This document shows positions 9,981-19,575 of a stretch of DNA of 36,467 nucleotides, piece after piece (position 1 is the first letter of the stretch; the number at the start of each line of letters is the position of its first letter). A program made the translations under genes and the position numbers. Under the pieces are notes generated by a model that saw only the letters and a list, made by a program, of their open reading frames with translations, had not been told where the DNA came from and made no database searches. This DNA is from a bacterium (lineage in GTDB: Bacteria; Patescibacteriota; Gracilibacteria; UBA1369; GCA-2718715): contig PBFJ01000034.1 in the NCBI GenBank assembly GCA_002718715.1, positions 1-36,467 of the forward strand, in the 5' to 3' direction.

Positions 9981-11384
9981 TTAATTATTGAATCGATTTA
10001 ATTCTACCTTAAATTTTTTTATAAATTTTTTATCCTTGTGAATTTCTGCGATTTTTAAACCTCTTTGAAGGTTTAATGATGACTGTGTGATGTCATCTGT
10101 TTTAATTAAAAGTTTAGCTTGATTAAAAAGTGCAGGGTAATAGTTAGAATCCAAATTAAGAGCTTTTTTGAAGTATTCATCTGCTTTATTTGAATTGTTT
10201 AGATTCAAATAGCTTAGACCAAGTAAATTATAGTAATTTGCTGTATTAAAGTTCAATTTTTCTAATTTCTTAATCAGAGAGTATGCATTTTGGAGGTCTT
10301 TCTTTTCATTGAAATAAATATTTAATAAGTATTCAATGCTCAGTAAATCTTCTGGGTTATTATTTTGATACTCTTTTAAGTATTTTTCAGCTGATGTAAA
10401 TTCTTTTAAGTTATATTTGTTTAGTCCTAATAGTTTAATTTTTTGGTTGTAAAGTTCTTTGTCTTTGACTTTATCTAGAAAAACAAGTGACTCTTTGTAG
10501 TTATTTTCCTGATAATTTAATAAGGCAAGATAGAAGTTAATGTTTTGGTTGTATGGATCAATTTTTTTTGATTTGTTTAAAATTTGGAGTGCTTCCTCGT
10601 AATTTTCACTTAAAATGTAACAATAGCTAAGTAATAAATAACTGTTATGTGAGCTTGAATCATTTTGTATTGCATCAAGTAGTAAACTTCTTGCATAGTG
10701 AATATATTGATTTTTTATTAGAGATTTGGCCCATAAATTATAAAGCATATTCCTATTACCGTCTTTAAAAGTTTTGAAGTATTCATAGTCTTGCTTAAGG
10801 TTGTAATTTAATTCGTTAGTTAAAATAAAATCATTTTCAAAAATATTTTCTAGCTCTTTGAAATTTTGGTTTTTTGCAAGATACACTAAATAGTGGATAG
10901 TTTGATTTGGATCATTGATATTTATTCTAGATAAATTTTGTTCAATGTAATTTAGGTTGTTCAAGATTAAATTTAATTGTATGTCTAAATGAGTGTTGTA
11001 TTTTTTAAAATCTGAAAATTTTGATGCTTTTTGAAGATTTTCATATGCTAATTGATTTTGATCTTTAAGTAAAAATATATGACTTGCTACTAAATATGAA
11101 AGTGAGCTATTTGGATTTTCTTTATACAGAGAATCAATTAACAGTAAAGCTTTAGATGATTGGTTGTTTTTAATGTAATTGTGAATAGATAAGAGAATTG
11201 ATTGAGAGTTTTGGTTGTTGCTTTTATCCTTATACAGAGAGTTTATTTCTAAGTTTTTCTCAAGACCAACAGAGTTTGTTTGAATTGTGTTTGTATGTTT
11301 TAAATTTAACGTGAAGTAAAATGTTAAAACTGCTATTACCAAAAAGCTTTGAGAGATAATTAGAAATTTTATTTTTTTCTGCAT
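9981..11384 (-). CDS. Membrane-anchored TPR-repeat protein
   Basis: N-terminal TM (FLIISQSFLVIAVLTFYFTL), then TPR-like repeats, e.g. YYNLLGLSYLNLNNSNKADEYFKKALNLDSNYYPALFNQAKL. Confidence 0.8.
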   Translation of the reverse strand: MQKKIKFLIISQSFLVIAVLTFYFTLNLKHTNTIQTNSVGLEKNLEINSLYKDKSNNQNSQSILLSIHNYIKNNQSSKALLLIDSLYKENPNSSLSYLVASHIFLLKDQNQLAYENLQKASKFSDFKKYNTHLDIQLNLILNNLNYIEQNLSRININDPNQTIHYLVYLAKNQNFKELENIFENDFILTNELNYNLKQDYEYFKTFKDGNRNMLYNLWAKSLIKNQYIHYARSLLLDAIQNDSSSHNSYLLLSYCYILSENYEEALQILNKSKKIDPYNQNINFYLALLNYQENNYKESLVFLDKVKDKELYNQKIKLLGLNKYNLKEFTSAEKYLKEYQNNNPEDLLSIEYLLNIYFNEKKDLQNAYSLIKKLEKLNFNTANYYNLLGLSYLNLNNSNKADEYFKKALNLDSNYYPALFNQAKLLIKTDDITQSSLNLQRGLKIAEIHKDKKFIKKFKVELNRFNN

Positions 11385-11435
11385 TTTTATATTTTTTGTT
11401 TGCGTATATAATAATATAAATTTGAAAAAAAATAT

Positions 11436-11894
11436 ATGAGAATTTTAGGAATTGATCCAGGTTTTGATAGAGTTGGGGTTTGTGTTTTAGAAAAGATTGA
11501 TAATCAGTATAAGTACATTTTTAGTTGTTTGATTTCTACAGATAAATCTATGGATTTATATGAAAGGATTTTTGAGATTTCAAGAGATTTAGAACAAATA
11601 ATTAAAAAATTTCAACCTGAGAAAGCTGTTGTTGAAAAAGTTTTTTTTAGTAAAAATCAAAAAACTGCAATTGATGTTGCTCAAAGTAGAGGAGTGATTT
11701 GTCTTGAATGTGTAAAAAATGGGCTTGAAGTGATTGATGTTTCGCCAAGTCAAATGAAGTTAGCCGTTACTGGCGATGGAAACGCATCAAAAGATCAAGT
11801 TAAAGAAATGGTTTTTCGGCAACTTAAACTGAAGGCTTCAGGAAAAGTAATTGATGACAGTATTGATGCTATTGCAATGTGTTTAATGCTTTGA
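11436..11894 (+). CDS. ruvC: Holliday junction resolvase RuvC
   Basis: MRILGIDPGFDRVGVCVLE, VEKVFFSKNQKTAIDVAQSRGV, DDSIDAIAMCL. TGA stop. Confidence 0.93.
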   Translation: MRILGIDPGFDRVGVCVLEKIDNQYKYIFSCLISTDKSMDLYERIFEISRDLEQIIKKFQPEKAVVEKVFFSKNQKTAIDVAQSRGVICLECVKNGLEVIDVSPSQMKLAVTGDGNASKDQVKEMVFRQLKLKASGKVIDDSIDAIAMCLML

Positions 11895-12854
11895 AAGCAT
11901 GGTTTTTATAGCTTCTACACATTTGATAGGGTATGAACCTACTGCTGTTTCGTTTGAAACTAGAAAATTTCTTACTCCATTGGTGATTGCAAAGTACATG
12001 TCAGTTATTTCTGCTCTTGAAGGTCTTGGGTTTGATATCATGCTTTTTAGAACTTCTGTGGCATAAATGCATGAAATTTTTTCTTTTTTCGCTTTATCGA
12101 TGATTTTCTTGGTTGTTTTCGGTAGTAAGAATAAATCAGTTTCGACTCCTAGATCCCCCCTAGCTATTACTAGGAAGTCACTTTCTTTTGTGATTTTTGA
12201 TAAATTATTGATTGCTTTTTGGGTTTCTATTTTTGTAAAAATAGTCGAGTTTTCTGGTAAGAGTTTTTTTGCGTTTTGTATATCACTAGCTACATTTACA
12301 AAGCTTAACATAAAGTTTGTTATATTGTGACTTTGCGCTAATTCTAGAAAGCAAATATCTTGAGCTTTAATAATTGGTAGTTTTAAGTTGCTTTCAATGA
12401 AGTTTAAACCATTTTCAGGTTTTATTTCTCCGTATACTAAATATTCGCATTGAATTATTTTTTCATCAAAGTTAATTCTTTGAACTTTTAACTTAATCTC
12501 ACCGTCTTTGATGTAAATAATTTGTCCTTCTTTAATTTGTTCGTAAACTTCTTTTATATTTATTGAAAAACTGTTTCTTAGATTTTGGTCAGTGATGTAA
12601 ACATTTTGTTTTGACTTTAGTTCATTAACTTTTTCAATTCTAAATTTAGGCCCAGGTAAATCGATTATTATTTCTGTGTTTGTTTTTAAGTTTTTATTTG
12701 CAGCTTCTATATACGAGATTAGCGTTTTATGGTCCGTGATAGTTCCATGTGACATATTTAATCGAAAATGTGTTGTTCCAGCTTTGATGAGTTCTTTTAT
12801 TGTACTTATGTCATGAGTACTTGGTCCTAAAGTTGCTATTATTATTTCTTGCAT
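11883..12854 (-). CDS. Pyruvate kinase, short form lacking the C-terminal domain
   Basis: EIIIATLGPSTHDISTIKELIKAGTTHFRLNMSHG, IFTKIET, VIARGDLGVE, ATEVLKSMISNPRPSRAEITD, SNETAVGSYP. Ends right after the A domain (323 aa). Confidence 0.82.
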   Translation of the reverse strand: MQEIIIATLGPSTHDISTIKELIKAGTTHFRLNMSHGTITDHKTLISYIEAANKNLKTNTEIIIDLPGPKFRIEKVNELKSKQNVYITDQNLRNSFSINIKEVYEQIKEGQIIYIKDGEIKLKVQRINFDEKIIQCEYLVYGEIKPENGLNFIESNLKLPIIKAQDICFLELAQSHNITNFMLSFVNVASDIQNAKKLLPENSTIFTKIETQKAINNLSKITKESDFLVIARGDLGVETDLFLLPKTTKKIIDKAKKEKISCIYATEVLKSMISNPRPSRAEITDMYFAITNGVRNFLVSNETAVGSYPIKCVEAIKTMLSKH

Positions 12855-12936
12855 GAATTTATAGTTACTAGTAAATTTTTAACATTATTTAGACTTTTTA
12901 TAAAAAATTTTTTCTTGACGTATAATTCTATAATTT

Positions 12937-12961
12937 TTAAAAAGCCCTCTTGTGAAGGGCT
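12937..12961 (-). terminator. Intrinsic terminator downstream of glmS
   Basis: AGCCCT-CTTGTGA-AGGGCT stem, T-rich on the minus strand. Confidence 0.65.
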
Positions 12962-12968
12962 CTAATTT

Positions 12969-14747
12969 TTATTTTACTGTTACACTTTTTGCTAAGTTTC
13001 TTGGTTTGTCTGGGTTGAACTTATTAAAGTTTGCTAGGTGATAAGAGAATATTTGAAGGGGGATAGTGTATGCCATTAGATTTCCTTCTTTACAGTTTGG
13101 AACTTTTATAAATTCATCAAATACTTCTGATTTATTTTCAGATAGTCCAATAATTACACCTCCTCTTGATTTGATTTCGTGAGCGCTTGTTAATACATCG
13201 TTTTGGTTACAGTCGTTTGGTGCAATCGCAATTACTGGTGTTCCTTTTTCTATTAATGCAATTGATCCATGTTTTAGTTCTCCAGCTTGAAAAGCTTGGG
13301 TGTTAATATAACTTAGTTCTTTAATTTTTAAAGCTCCTTCTAATGCGACTGTAAAATTATAGCCTTTTCCGATTACAAACATATGCTTGTGGTGAAAAAA
13401 TTTCTTTGCAATTTTTATAATATGCTCCTCAAATCCAGGGTTTAGCATATCGTTTATTAATGCTTGATTTCTGATTAATTCGTTGAATCCAATTTTTTGC
13501 TTATTGATACAACTATATGCTGTAAGTATTAAGATTGCCATTTTAGAAGTTGTACTTTTTGTAGATGCTACTGCTATTTCAGTACCAGCTTTTACTGGTA
13601 TTGCAGTGTCGCAAATTCTAAACATTGTTGAGTTTTCATTGTTTACTATACATGCTGTAGTCGCTCCTTTTGACTTTGCTATTTCAAGTGCTTCAATTGT
13701 ATCTATAGTTTCTCCACTTTGAGATAGTCCTATGACAATTGTGTCTTTATCTATGAAATTTTGAATGGACTTAAATTCGCTAGAAATTTCAAAGTCTGTT
13801 TTAAGATTTGCAATATCATGAAAAATATATTTACTACTTTGTCCTACGAAAGCTGAAGTTCCGCATCCTATGAAGTATACTTTTTTCTTTTTGTTAATTA
13901 AGTTTGCAAGTTTTGTGATGGCTTCTTTGTTTGTCTCTATAGCTCTTTTGATTGTGTGTTTTTGTTCCATTATTTCTTTTAACATATAATGTTTAAAGTT
14001 TTTTTTATGAATTTTTTGGTTTTCTATTTCGAGTTTTATTTCTTTTTTATATATTTCCTCTAAACTGTTTAATTTATAGAAAATACAATTTTGATTTAGT
14101 TTTTGATTTATATATGCAATTTGTCCATCGTCAATATAAGAAACAGTATTTGTGATGTCAAAAAAAGCAGGAGCATCTGATGATATGAAGATTGAATTTC
14201 CTTTTTTACCGACAATTAAAGGGGATCCATTTCTTACTCCAATCATTTCTTTAGTTTTAACATTGAAGGCTACGAATGAATATCTTCCTGTAATTTTTTT
14301 ACAGACTTTATTGGTAGCTTGAAGAAAGTTATTTTGAGTTGTTAATTCTTCTTGAATAAGATTGCTTATAACTTCAGTATCGGTTTGTGATTTAAATTTA
14401 TATCCTTTGTATACTAATGAATCTTTTAGTTCTTGGAAGTTTTCAATTATTCCATTGTGAACGATTATTATATTTGAATCATTGGATAAATGAGGATGAG
14501 AGTTTTCTTTTGTCACTTTTCCGTGGGTTGCCCACCTAGTATGAGATAGGAAATACTTTGTCTTGATTTCTTCTGGGAATGAAAATTTTTCTACTTCTCC
14601 AATCTCTTTTGTGAGATTTTCCTTGTTGTTGTTGATTTGAAAGGCTCCAAAGGAGTCATAGCCTCTATATTCGAGTTTTTTTAGTCCGTTTACGCCTGTG
14701 TTTGAGTTTATTTCTTCATTTGAAGAAAAGCAAAAAATACCACACAT
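12969..14747 (-). CDS. glmS: Glutamine-fructose-6-phosphate aminotransferase
   Basis: MCGIFCFSS... catalytic Cys must be residue 2 (after Met removal), so start is 14747, not 14798 as in the ORF track. LEYRGYDSFG, HTRWATHG, GCGTSAFVGQ, SQSGET, PRNLAKSVTV. Confidence 0.95.
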   Translation of the reverse strand: MCGIFCFSSNEEINSNTGVNGLKKLEYRGYDSFGAFQINNNKENLTKEIGEVEKFSFPEEIKTKYFLSHTRWATHGKVTKENSHPHLSNDSNIIIVHNGIIENFQELKDSLVYKGYKFKSQTDTEVISNLIQEELTTQNNFLQATNKVCKKITGRYSFVAFNVKTKEMIGVRNGSPLIVGKKGNSIFISSDAPAFFDITNTVSYIDDGQIAYINQKLNQNCIFYKLNSLEEIYKKEIKLEIENQKIHKKNFKHYMLKEIMEQKHTIKRAIETNKEAITKLANLINKKKKVYFIGCGTSAFVGQSSKYIFHDIANLKTDFEISSEFKSIQNFIDKDTIVIGLSQSGETIDTIEALEIAKSKGATTACIVNNENSTMFRICDTAIPVKAGTEIAVASTKSTTSKMAILILTAYSCINKQKIGFNELIRNQALINDMLNPGFEEHIIKIAKKFFHHKHMFVIGKGYNFTVALEGALKIKELSYINTQAFQAGELKHGSIALIEKGTPVIAIAPNDCNQNDVLTSAHEIKSRGGVIIGLSENKSEVFDEFIKVPNCKEGNLMAYTIPLQIFSYHLANFNKFNPDKPRNLAKSVTVK

Positions 14748-14817
14748 GATATTAGGGTTAGATAAAATCAATCTACATCTGTCCAGTTTATTAGTCAAAG
14801 GAGTTCTGTTGACAGAA

Positions 14818-15801
14818 TTAAAAATCTAAAGTGTTGCAGTTTATTAATTTTTTGTTTTGAATGTAGTAAATGTTTTCAAGTCTTATTCCGTATTTTTCTT
14901 CTATATAAATTCCTGGTTCTATTGTAAAAACAAGACCATCTTGGATAGGAGTTTTTTCTCCAAAGAATGGTTTTTCGTGGACTTGGATTCCTATTCCATG
15001 GCCTAATGAATGGGGGAGGCTTATGTTGTCTAATTTTTCATATTCTTTTCTTGCAAATTTATCTATGTCTTCAAGGGTTTTAAATTTGTTGAAATTTTCT
15101 TCTATTTTTTTGATTAGTTTTTTTAGAAAGTTGTAATGCTTTTGGTAATTTTTGTTTTTGGATGGTATTACTCTGGTCATATCCGAGCAGTAATTTTTGT
15201 ATTTTACTCCCATGTCAATTAGTACACAGTCTCCATTTTTGTATTTTTTGTCGCTTGGTTTATGATGGATGTTGGCTGAGTTTTCTGCGAATCCTACGAT
15301 TGGTTCAAATGAAATTTCTGAATTTTCATTTAGAGCTTGGATTTTAATAAAGCTTGCAATTTGTTTTTCACTTACACCTTCTTTAATTTTCTTTATAGTG
15401 TGTGAGTAGATTTTTTCATTTAGTTTTTGTGATTTTTTAATATTATCGATTTCTTCTTGTGTTTTTATTTTTCTTTTTGTGAAGATTGGATTTTCTTTTA
15501 AGGCTTTTAGTTTTACTCCTTTAAAAATTTTTTTGAAGAATTTATGCTTAGATATTGTTAAATCACTTGGCTCAAACATTAGTTCTTCTATTGGGTTTTC
15601 TTTTAGAAATTCTTGTATCGTTTCTTTGATATCTGAATAAATCCAGACTTTAAAGTTTTTACATTCTTTTATGGCAATTTTGTACCTTGGATCTGTAAAT
15701 AAATGCTTTTTTTCATTTATAATGATTGAAAACATATTGCTATAATTTTTACCTGTTAAATATTCCAGGTTATTTTTGTTTGTGATTAATATTGCTTTCA
15801 T
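14818..15801 (-). CDS. M24 family metallopeptidase (Xaa-Pro aminopeptidase-like)
   Basis: DMGVKYKNYCSDMTRV, PHSLGHGIGIQVHEKP, GLVFTIEPGIYIEEKYGIRLEN. Confidence 0.9.
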   Translation of the reverse strand: MKAILITNKNNLEYLTGKNYSNMFSIIINEKKHLFTDPRYKIAIKECKNFKVWIYSDIKETIQEFLKENPIEELMFEPSDLTISKHKFFKKIFKGVKLKALKENPIFTKRKIKTQEEIDNIKKSQKLNEKIYSHTIKKIKEGVSEKQIASFIKIQALNENSEISFEPIVGFAENSANIHHKPSDKKYKNGDCVLIDMGVKYKNYCSDMTRVIPSKNKNYQKHYNFLKKLIKKIEENFNKFKTLEDIDKFARKEYEKLDNISLPHSLGHGIGIQVHEKPFFGEKTPIQDGLVFTIEPGIYIEEKYGIRLENIYYIQNKKLINCNTLDF

Positions 15802-16473
15802 TTAGTGATAGGTTAGCTTAAAGTGTTTATCAAAATAATAGTTTTTTAGCATTGTGCTAGAGTATTCTTTAAAGCAAATGTCCAGAAGTTCTGGGTAAAA
15901 ATCTCTTACATTTGATAGTTCTAATGCTGATAATGTATCTGAATCAATAAATGGTGGTAGTGTCTCCATGTTAATAATTTTAAATAAAATTGATAGGAGA
16001 TAAAAGTGTATTCTTTCTATTTTCTTTTCAGGTATTTTATCGATGGCTGGTGAAATATCTAACATGCTATTTCCAAGATCAAATAAATAGTCTGCTTGTA
16101 AGTGTGTAACACTAGAAAGTATGTTGATTCTTTGTGTGTTAAAAGAGCACATGAGTCCATTTAGTTTTTTTATAATAAATAAAATTTTTTGTAGCTCTAA
16201 GAATTTTTCAAATGTAAAATGTTGGCTGTCCTGTAGTACATTTAATTGGAAGTTAGAGTTTTCTATGTGTTCTAGAAATAAATTGTTGTATTCTATGGTG
16301 GTTACCCTTCTTAAAGGATGAAGCATTTTAGTGAAGACTTGTAGTCTTATAAATCCTTGAATATTTTCTTCTAAAAAGTTGTATCCTAAAAGTTCGTCTT
16401 TAAGTGTTTTTTCTTTTGGATTGATTGATTTTAAATCAAAGCTTATTTGTAGGTTTGGGACTTGTTTTTCCAT
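15802..16473 (-). CDS. Hypothetical protein, possibly a divergent RecO-like protein
   Basis: 223 aa; ORF abuts the M24 peptidase start. Only faint resemblance to RecO (GFIRLQVFTKMLHPLRRVTTIEYNNLFLEHI followed by a helical domain). Confidence 0.4.
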   Translation of the reverse strand: MEKQVPNLQISFDLKSINPKEKTLKDELLGYNFLEENIQGFIRLQVFTKMLHPLRRVTTIEYNNLFLEHIENSNFQLNVLQDSQHFTFEKFLELQKILFIIKKLNGLMCSFNTQRINILSSVTHLQADYLFDLGNSMLDISPAIDKIPEKKIERIHFYLLSILFKIINMETLPPFIDSDTLSALELSNVRDFYPELLDICFKEYSSTMLKNYYFDKHFKLTYH

Positions 16474-16528
16474 AAACTTTGTTATAAGGTTTTATTATAA
16501 AGTTTTTTATTTAAATAATCTATATAAA

Positions 16529-17887
16529 ATGTTTTCAGACGAAGCTTCGGTTAAAGTTAAAGCTGGTAAGGGAGGGGATGGACTAGTTTCATTCAGACGA
16601 GAGAAATTTGAGCCTTGGGGAGGACCTGATGGTGGAAATGGTGGTAGTGGTGGAAATATCTTTTTTGAAGTTGATTTAAATTTAAATACACTTTCTGATT
16701 ATCTTTCAACTAAACATTTTGAATCTTCAAATGGTGCTGGTGGTGGTAAGAAAAATTGTGCAGGTAAAGCCGGTGATGACCTAATATTAAAAGTTCCGTT
16801 GGGGACTAAAATTATTGATTCTTTAACTAAGGATTTGATCTTTGATTTAAATGAACCTAAGACTCGAGTTATGGTTGCAAAAGGAGGTAAAGGTGGATTT
16901 GGTAATGCTCATTTTAAAACTTCTACTAGACAAGCACCAAAATTTGCTGAATTAGGGGAGGAAGGTCAAGAGCTTGAAGTTGACTTAGAATTACAGTTAG
17001 TTGCGGATTGTGCAATCATTGGAATTCCATCCGCGGGGAAATCTACTTTAATTTCTGTAATATCAAATGCTAAGCCTAAAATTGCTGATTATCCTTTTAC
17101 AACTTTGATTCCTAATTTGGGTGTTGTAAAGTTATCTGAATTTGATAAAAACCAAGATGGGAGTTTTGTGGTTGCCGATATTCCTGGTTTGATAGAAGGT
17201 GCATCTGGAGGAAAAGGTTTAGGGATACAGTTTTTAAGACATGTGCAAAGAGCACCTATTTTAATTCATTTAGTCGATATTTTAGATGATAATTTTATTG
17301 AGAATTATTCAGTTATTAATAATGAATTAGAGAAATTTTCAGCTGAGCTTGCTGATCGACCACAATTTTTAGTGTTTAATAAAATTGATGCAATTGATGA
17401 AGAGGAGTTAAATTTTAAATTGGATGAATTTTTTGATAAGTTTCCAAAGTTAAAGGATAAATACTACTGTATTTCAGCTGTAACTCATAAAAATTTAAAT
17501 TCTTTAGTTTTTGATTTATATGACTTCATTGTTTCTCACAGATCTAAGATTATACAAGAGATTGAAATAAACGATGTTGAAGCTGAGGTAACTACGTATA
17601 CCCCTCATCTGAAAAATCCAAAAGCCTTTACTGTTGAAAAGGTAGGAGAAAAGGAACATGTTGATCAATTTATGGATAATGAATATTTAGCTTCTATTTT
17701 TGAGATTAAGTGTCCACGTTTGGAACAAATTTCAAATATGACCGATTATGCTAATCGACAGGCTTTAGCAAGAGTTTATGATGTTATTGGTAAGCTTGGA
17801 ATTAATAAAGATCTGAGGAAAGCTGGTATTAAAGTAGGAGATATTATTTTAATTGATTCAAAAGAGTTAATATATAGAGGAGAGTAA
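16529..17887 (+). CDS. obg: Obg family GTPase with OCT-like C-terminus
   Basis: MFSDEASVKVKAGKGGDGLVSFRREKFEPWGGPDGGNGGSGG; IGIPSAGKSTLIS; ADIPGLIEGASGGKGLGIQFLRHVQR; C-terminal NRQALARVYDVIGKLGINKDLRKAGIKVGDIILI. Start corrected from 16379. Confidence 0.96.
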   Translation: MFSDEASVKVKAGKGGDGLVSFRREKFEPWGGPDGGNGGSGGNIFFEVDLNLNTLSDYLSTKHFESSNGAGGGKKNCAGKAGDDLILKVPLGTKIIDSLTKDLIFDLNEPKTRVMVAKGGKGGFGNAHFKTSTRQAPKFAELGEEGQELEVDLELQLVADCAIIGIPSAGKSTLISVISNAKPKIADYPFTTLIPNLGVVKLSEFDKNQDGSFVVADIPGLIEGASGGKGLGIQFLRHVQRAPILIHLVDILDDNFIENYSVINNELEKFSAELADRPQFLVFNKIDAIDEEELNFKLDEFFDKFPKLKDKYYCISAVTHKNLNSLVFDLYDFIVSHRSKIIQEIEINDVEAEVTTYTPHLKNPKAFTVEKVGEKEHVDQFMDNEYLASIFEIKCPRLEQISNMTDYANRQALARVYDVIGKLGINKDLRKAGIKVGDIILIDSKELIYRGE

Positions 17888-17896
17888 TTTAAATTT

Positions 17897-18433
17897 ATGA
17901 AACTTATTTTTGGACTTGGAAATGTTGGTGATAAATATTTAAAAACGAGACATAATATAGGCTTTCTATATTTAGATTTTTTAAAACAAGGTTTTAATTT
18001 TTCTGATTTTTCATTAAAGAAGAATCTTAAATCTTATATTAGTGAAGGTTTTATTGATGGAGAAAAAGTTGTTTTGGTAAAACCAACCACTTATATGAAT
18101 TTATCTGGAGATTGTGTTTTGCTTTTAATGAATTATTTTAAGGTTGATTTAAAAGATATCTTAATTGTATTTGATGATATAGATTTATCTTTTGAAGATA
18201 TTCGTTTTAGATCTAAAGGTTCTGCGGGAACTCATAATGGTATGCGAGATATTATTTTTAAACTTAAAGAACATGATTTTTCTCGTTTAAAACTTGGTAT
18301 TGAAATAGAGGATAGAGTGTCTAAGTTAAGTGATTTTGTGCTTAGTGATTTCCATAAATCTGAACTGGATAAGCTTTTTGATATCTTTAAAAGAGCTCAA
18401 GAACTTATGAATGAGAAGTTTTTTAAAAAATAA
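17897..18433 (+). CDS. pth: Peptidyl-tRNA hydrolase
   Basis: FGLGNVGDKYLKTRHNIGFLYLD, VKPTTYMNLSG, FDDIDLSFEDIRFRSKGSAGTHNGMRDI. Confidence 0.95.
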   Translation: MKLIFGLGNVGDKYLKTRHNIGFLYLDFLKQGFNFSDFSLKKNLKSYISEGFIDGEKVVLVKPTTYMNLSGDCVLLLMNYFKVDLKDILIVFDDIDLSFEDIRFRSKGSAGTHNGMRDIIFKLKEHDFSRLKLGIEIEDRVSKLSDFVLSDFHKSELDKLFDIFKRAQELMNEKFFKK

Positions 18434-18452
18434 CTTGCATTTTTAGTTTATT

Positions 18453-18481
18453 TTGACTAGAATTTGATGGAAATTTATTAA
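18453..18481 (+). promoter_or_regulatory. Putative sigma70-like promoter for rplU
   Basis: TTGACT (18453-18458), 17-nt spacer, TATTAA (18476-18481), 10 nt before the ATG. Confidence 0.5.
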
Positions 18482-18491
18482 ATTGTAAAAC

Positions 18492-18806
18492 ATGTATTTC
18501 GTAGTAGAATTTGCTGGACACCAATACAAAGTTAAAAAAGGTGATGTATTGACTGTTAATAACCAAAACGTTGAAGAATCTAAAACTATTAAATGTGATA
18601 AAGTTTTAGCTAAGTTTTCTGAAGATGGTAAAACTGTTGAGTTAGGAGCTCCTTATGTTGAAGGATCTGAAGTTACTTTCAAAGTAGTATCAAACCAAAA
18701 AGGTAAAAAGGTTAGAGTTTTTAAAATGAAGCCTAAAAAAAGATACCGAATCAATAGTGGTGCTAGACAGCATGAAACAACTTTAGAGGTTACAGCTTGT
18801 AAATAA
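18492..18806 (+). CDS. rplU: 50S ribosomal protein L21
   Basis: MYFVVEFAGHQYKVKKGDVLTV...GAPYVEGSEVTFKV...KMKPKKRYRINSGARQHETTLEV. Confidence 0.93.
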   Translation: MYFVVEFAGHQYKVKKGDVLTVNNQNVEESKTIKCDKVLAKFSEDGKTVELGAPYVEGSEVTFKVVSNQKGKKVRVFKMKPKKRYRINSGARQHETTLEVTACK

Positions 18807-18814
18807 AAAAAACT

Positions 18815-18838
18815 ACCCACTTTCTGGTGGGTTTTTTT
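18815..18838 (+). terminator. Intrinsic terminator after rplU
   Basis: ACCCAC-TTTCTG-GTGGGT followed by T7. Confidence 0.8.
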
Positions 18839-18849
18839 AATTTTTAAAA

Positions 18850-19575
18850 ATGGATATTTTAAAAAATATAGAAATTTTAAAATTTAATGGTATCAAAGCC
18901 ATTATTTTTGATTTTGATAATACTATTAGTTCAACAAATAAAAGTTTGTTTGAGGTTTTATCTAAACTTTTTCTTAAGGAATTTAATGTAGTTTTGTGTA
19001 GAGAAGATGTTATGAAAATTTTAAGAATGAATTCGGCTTTAGTTGAAATGTTTGAGAGTATCTTAAATTTGAAATCTAATTTACAAATTAAAATTTCTGC
19101 TGTTGATTTATATGCTTTGTTTAAAACAAAGTATTCAGATTATCAATATTATACAGAATTTGCTTTTTTAGAATGGTTTAAAGTTTTAATTCAAAATAAA
19201 ATTAAAATTGCTATAGTTTCTAACAGAAAATTTGGATTGCGTGATAGATTGCGTCAGTTAGGTTTTAAGAATGATGATTTTATAGCTGTTATATCAAGAC
19301 AGGATGGTTTTGCTGCAAAGCCAGAGCCGGCTATGTTTATGCATGTTTATGATAAACTTTCAAAAGAAGGAATTAAAGCTAATCAAATTATTAGTGTCGG
19401 TGATCATGTAACAGATTTTAAGATTTCGGAGTATATGGGTTTCCATTTTTTTGCGTACTGTAAATATACTTCTTTTAAAGATGAATTTGAAGATAGTGGT
19501 TTGCTTCCTGCTTACATATTTGAAAATTGGAATAACTTTAATAAGGTCTTAGAAGAAAAGTTTAAACAATTGTAA
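18850..19575 (+). CDS. HAD-superfamily hydrolase
   Basis: IIFDFDNTISSTN (DxD), IVSNR, KPEPAMFMHVYDKL, ISVGDHVTDFK. Confidence 0.85.
   Translation: MDILKNIEILKFNGIKAIIFDFDNTISSTNKSLFEVLSKLFLKEFNVVLCREDVMKILRMNSALVEMFESILNLKSNLQIKISAVDLYALFKTKYSDYQYYTEFAFLEWFKVLIQNKIKIAIVSNRKFGLRDRLRQLGFKNDDFIAVISRQDGFAAKPEPAMFMHVYDKLSKEGIKANQIISVGDHVTDFKISEYMGFHFFAYCKYTSFKDEFEDSGLLPAYIFENWNNFNKVLEEKFKQL

Noticed and set aside
12915-12934. TTGACG...TATAAT plus-strand promoter-like sequence between pyk and glmS
   Set aside because: Spacing between hexamers is far from 16-18 nt and no plus-strand gene follows.
16379-16528. N-terminal 50-aa extension of Obg in the ORF track
   Set aside because: Antisense to the 15802-16473 gene and precedes the canonical MFSDEASVKVKAGKGGDG start; not part of Obg.
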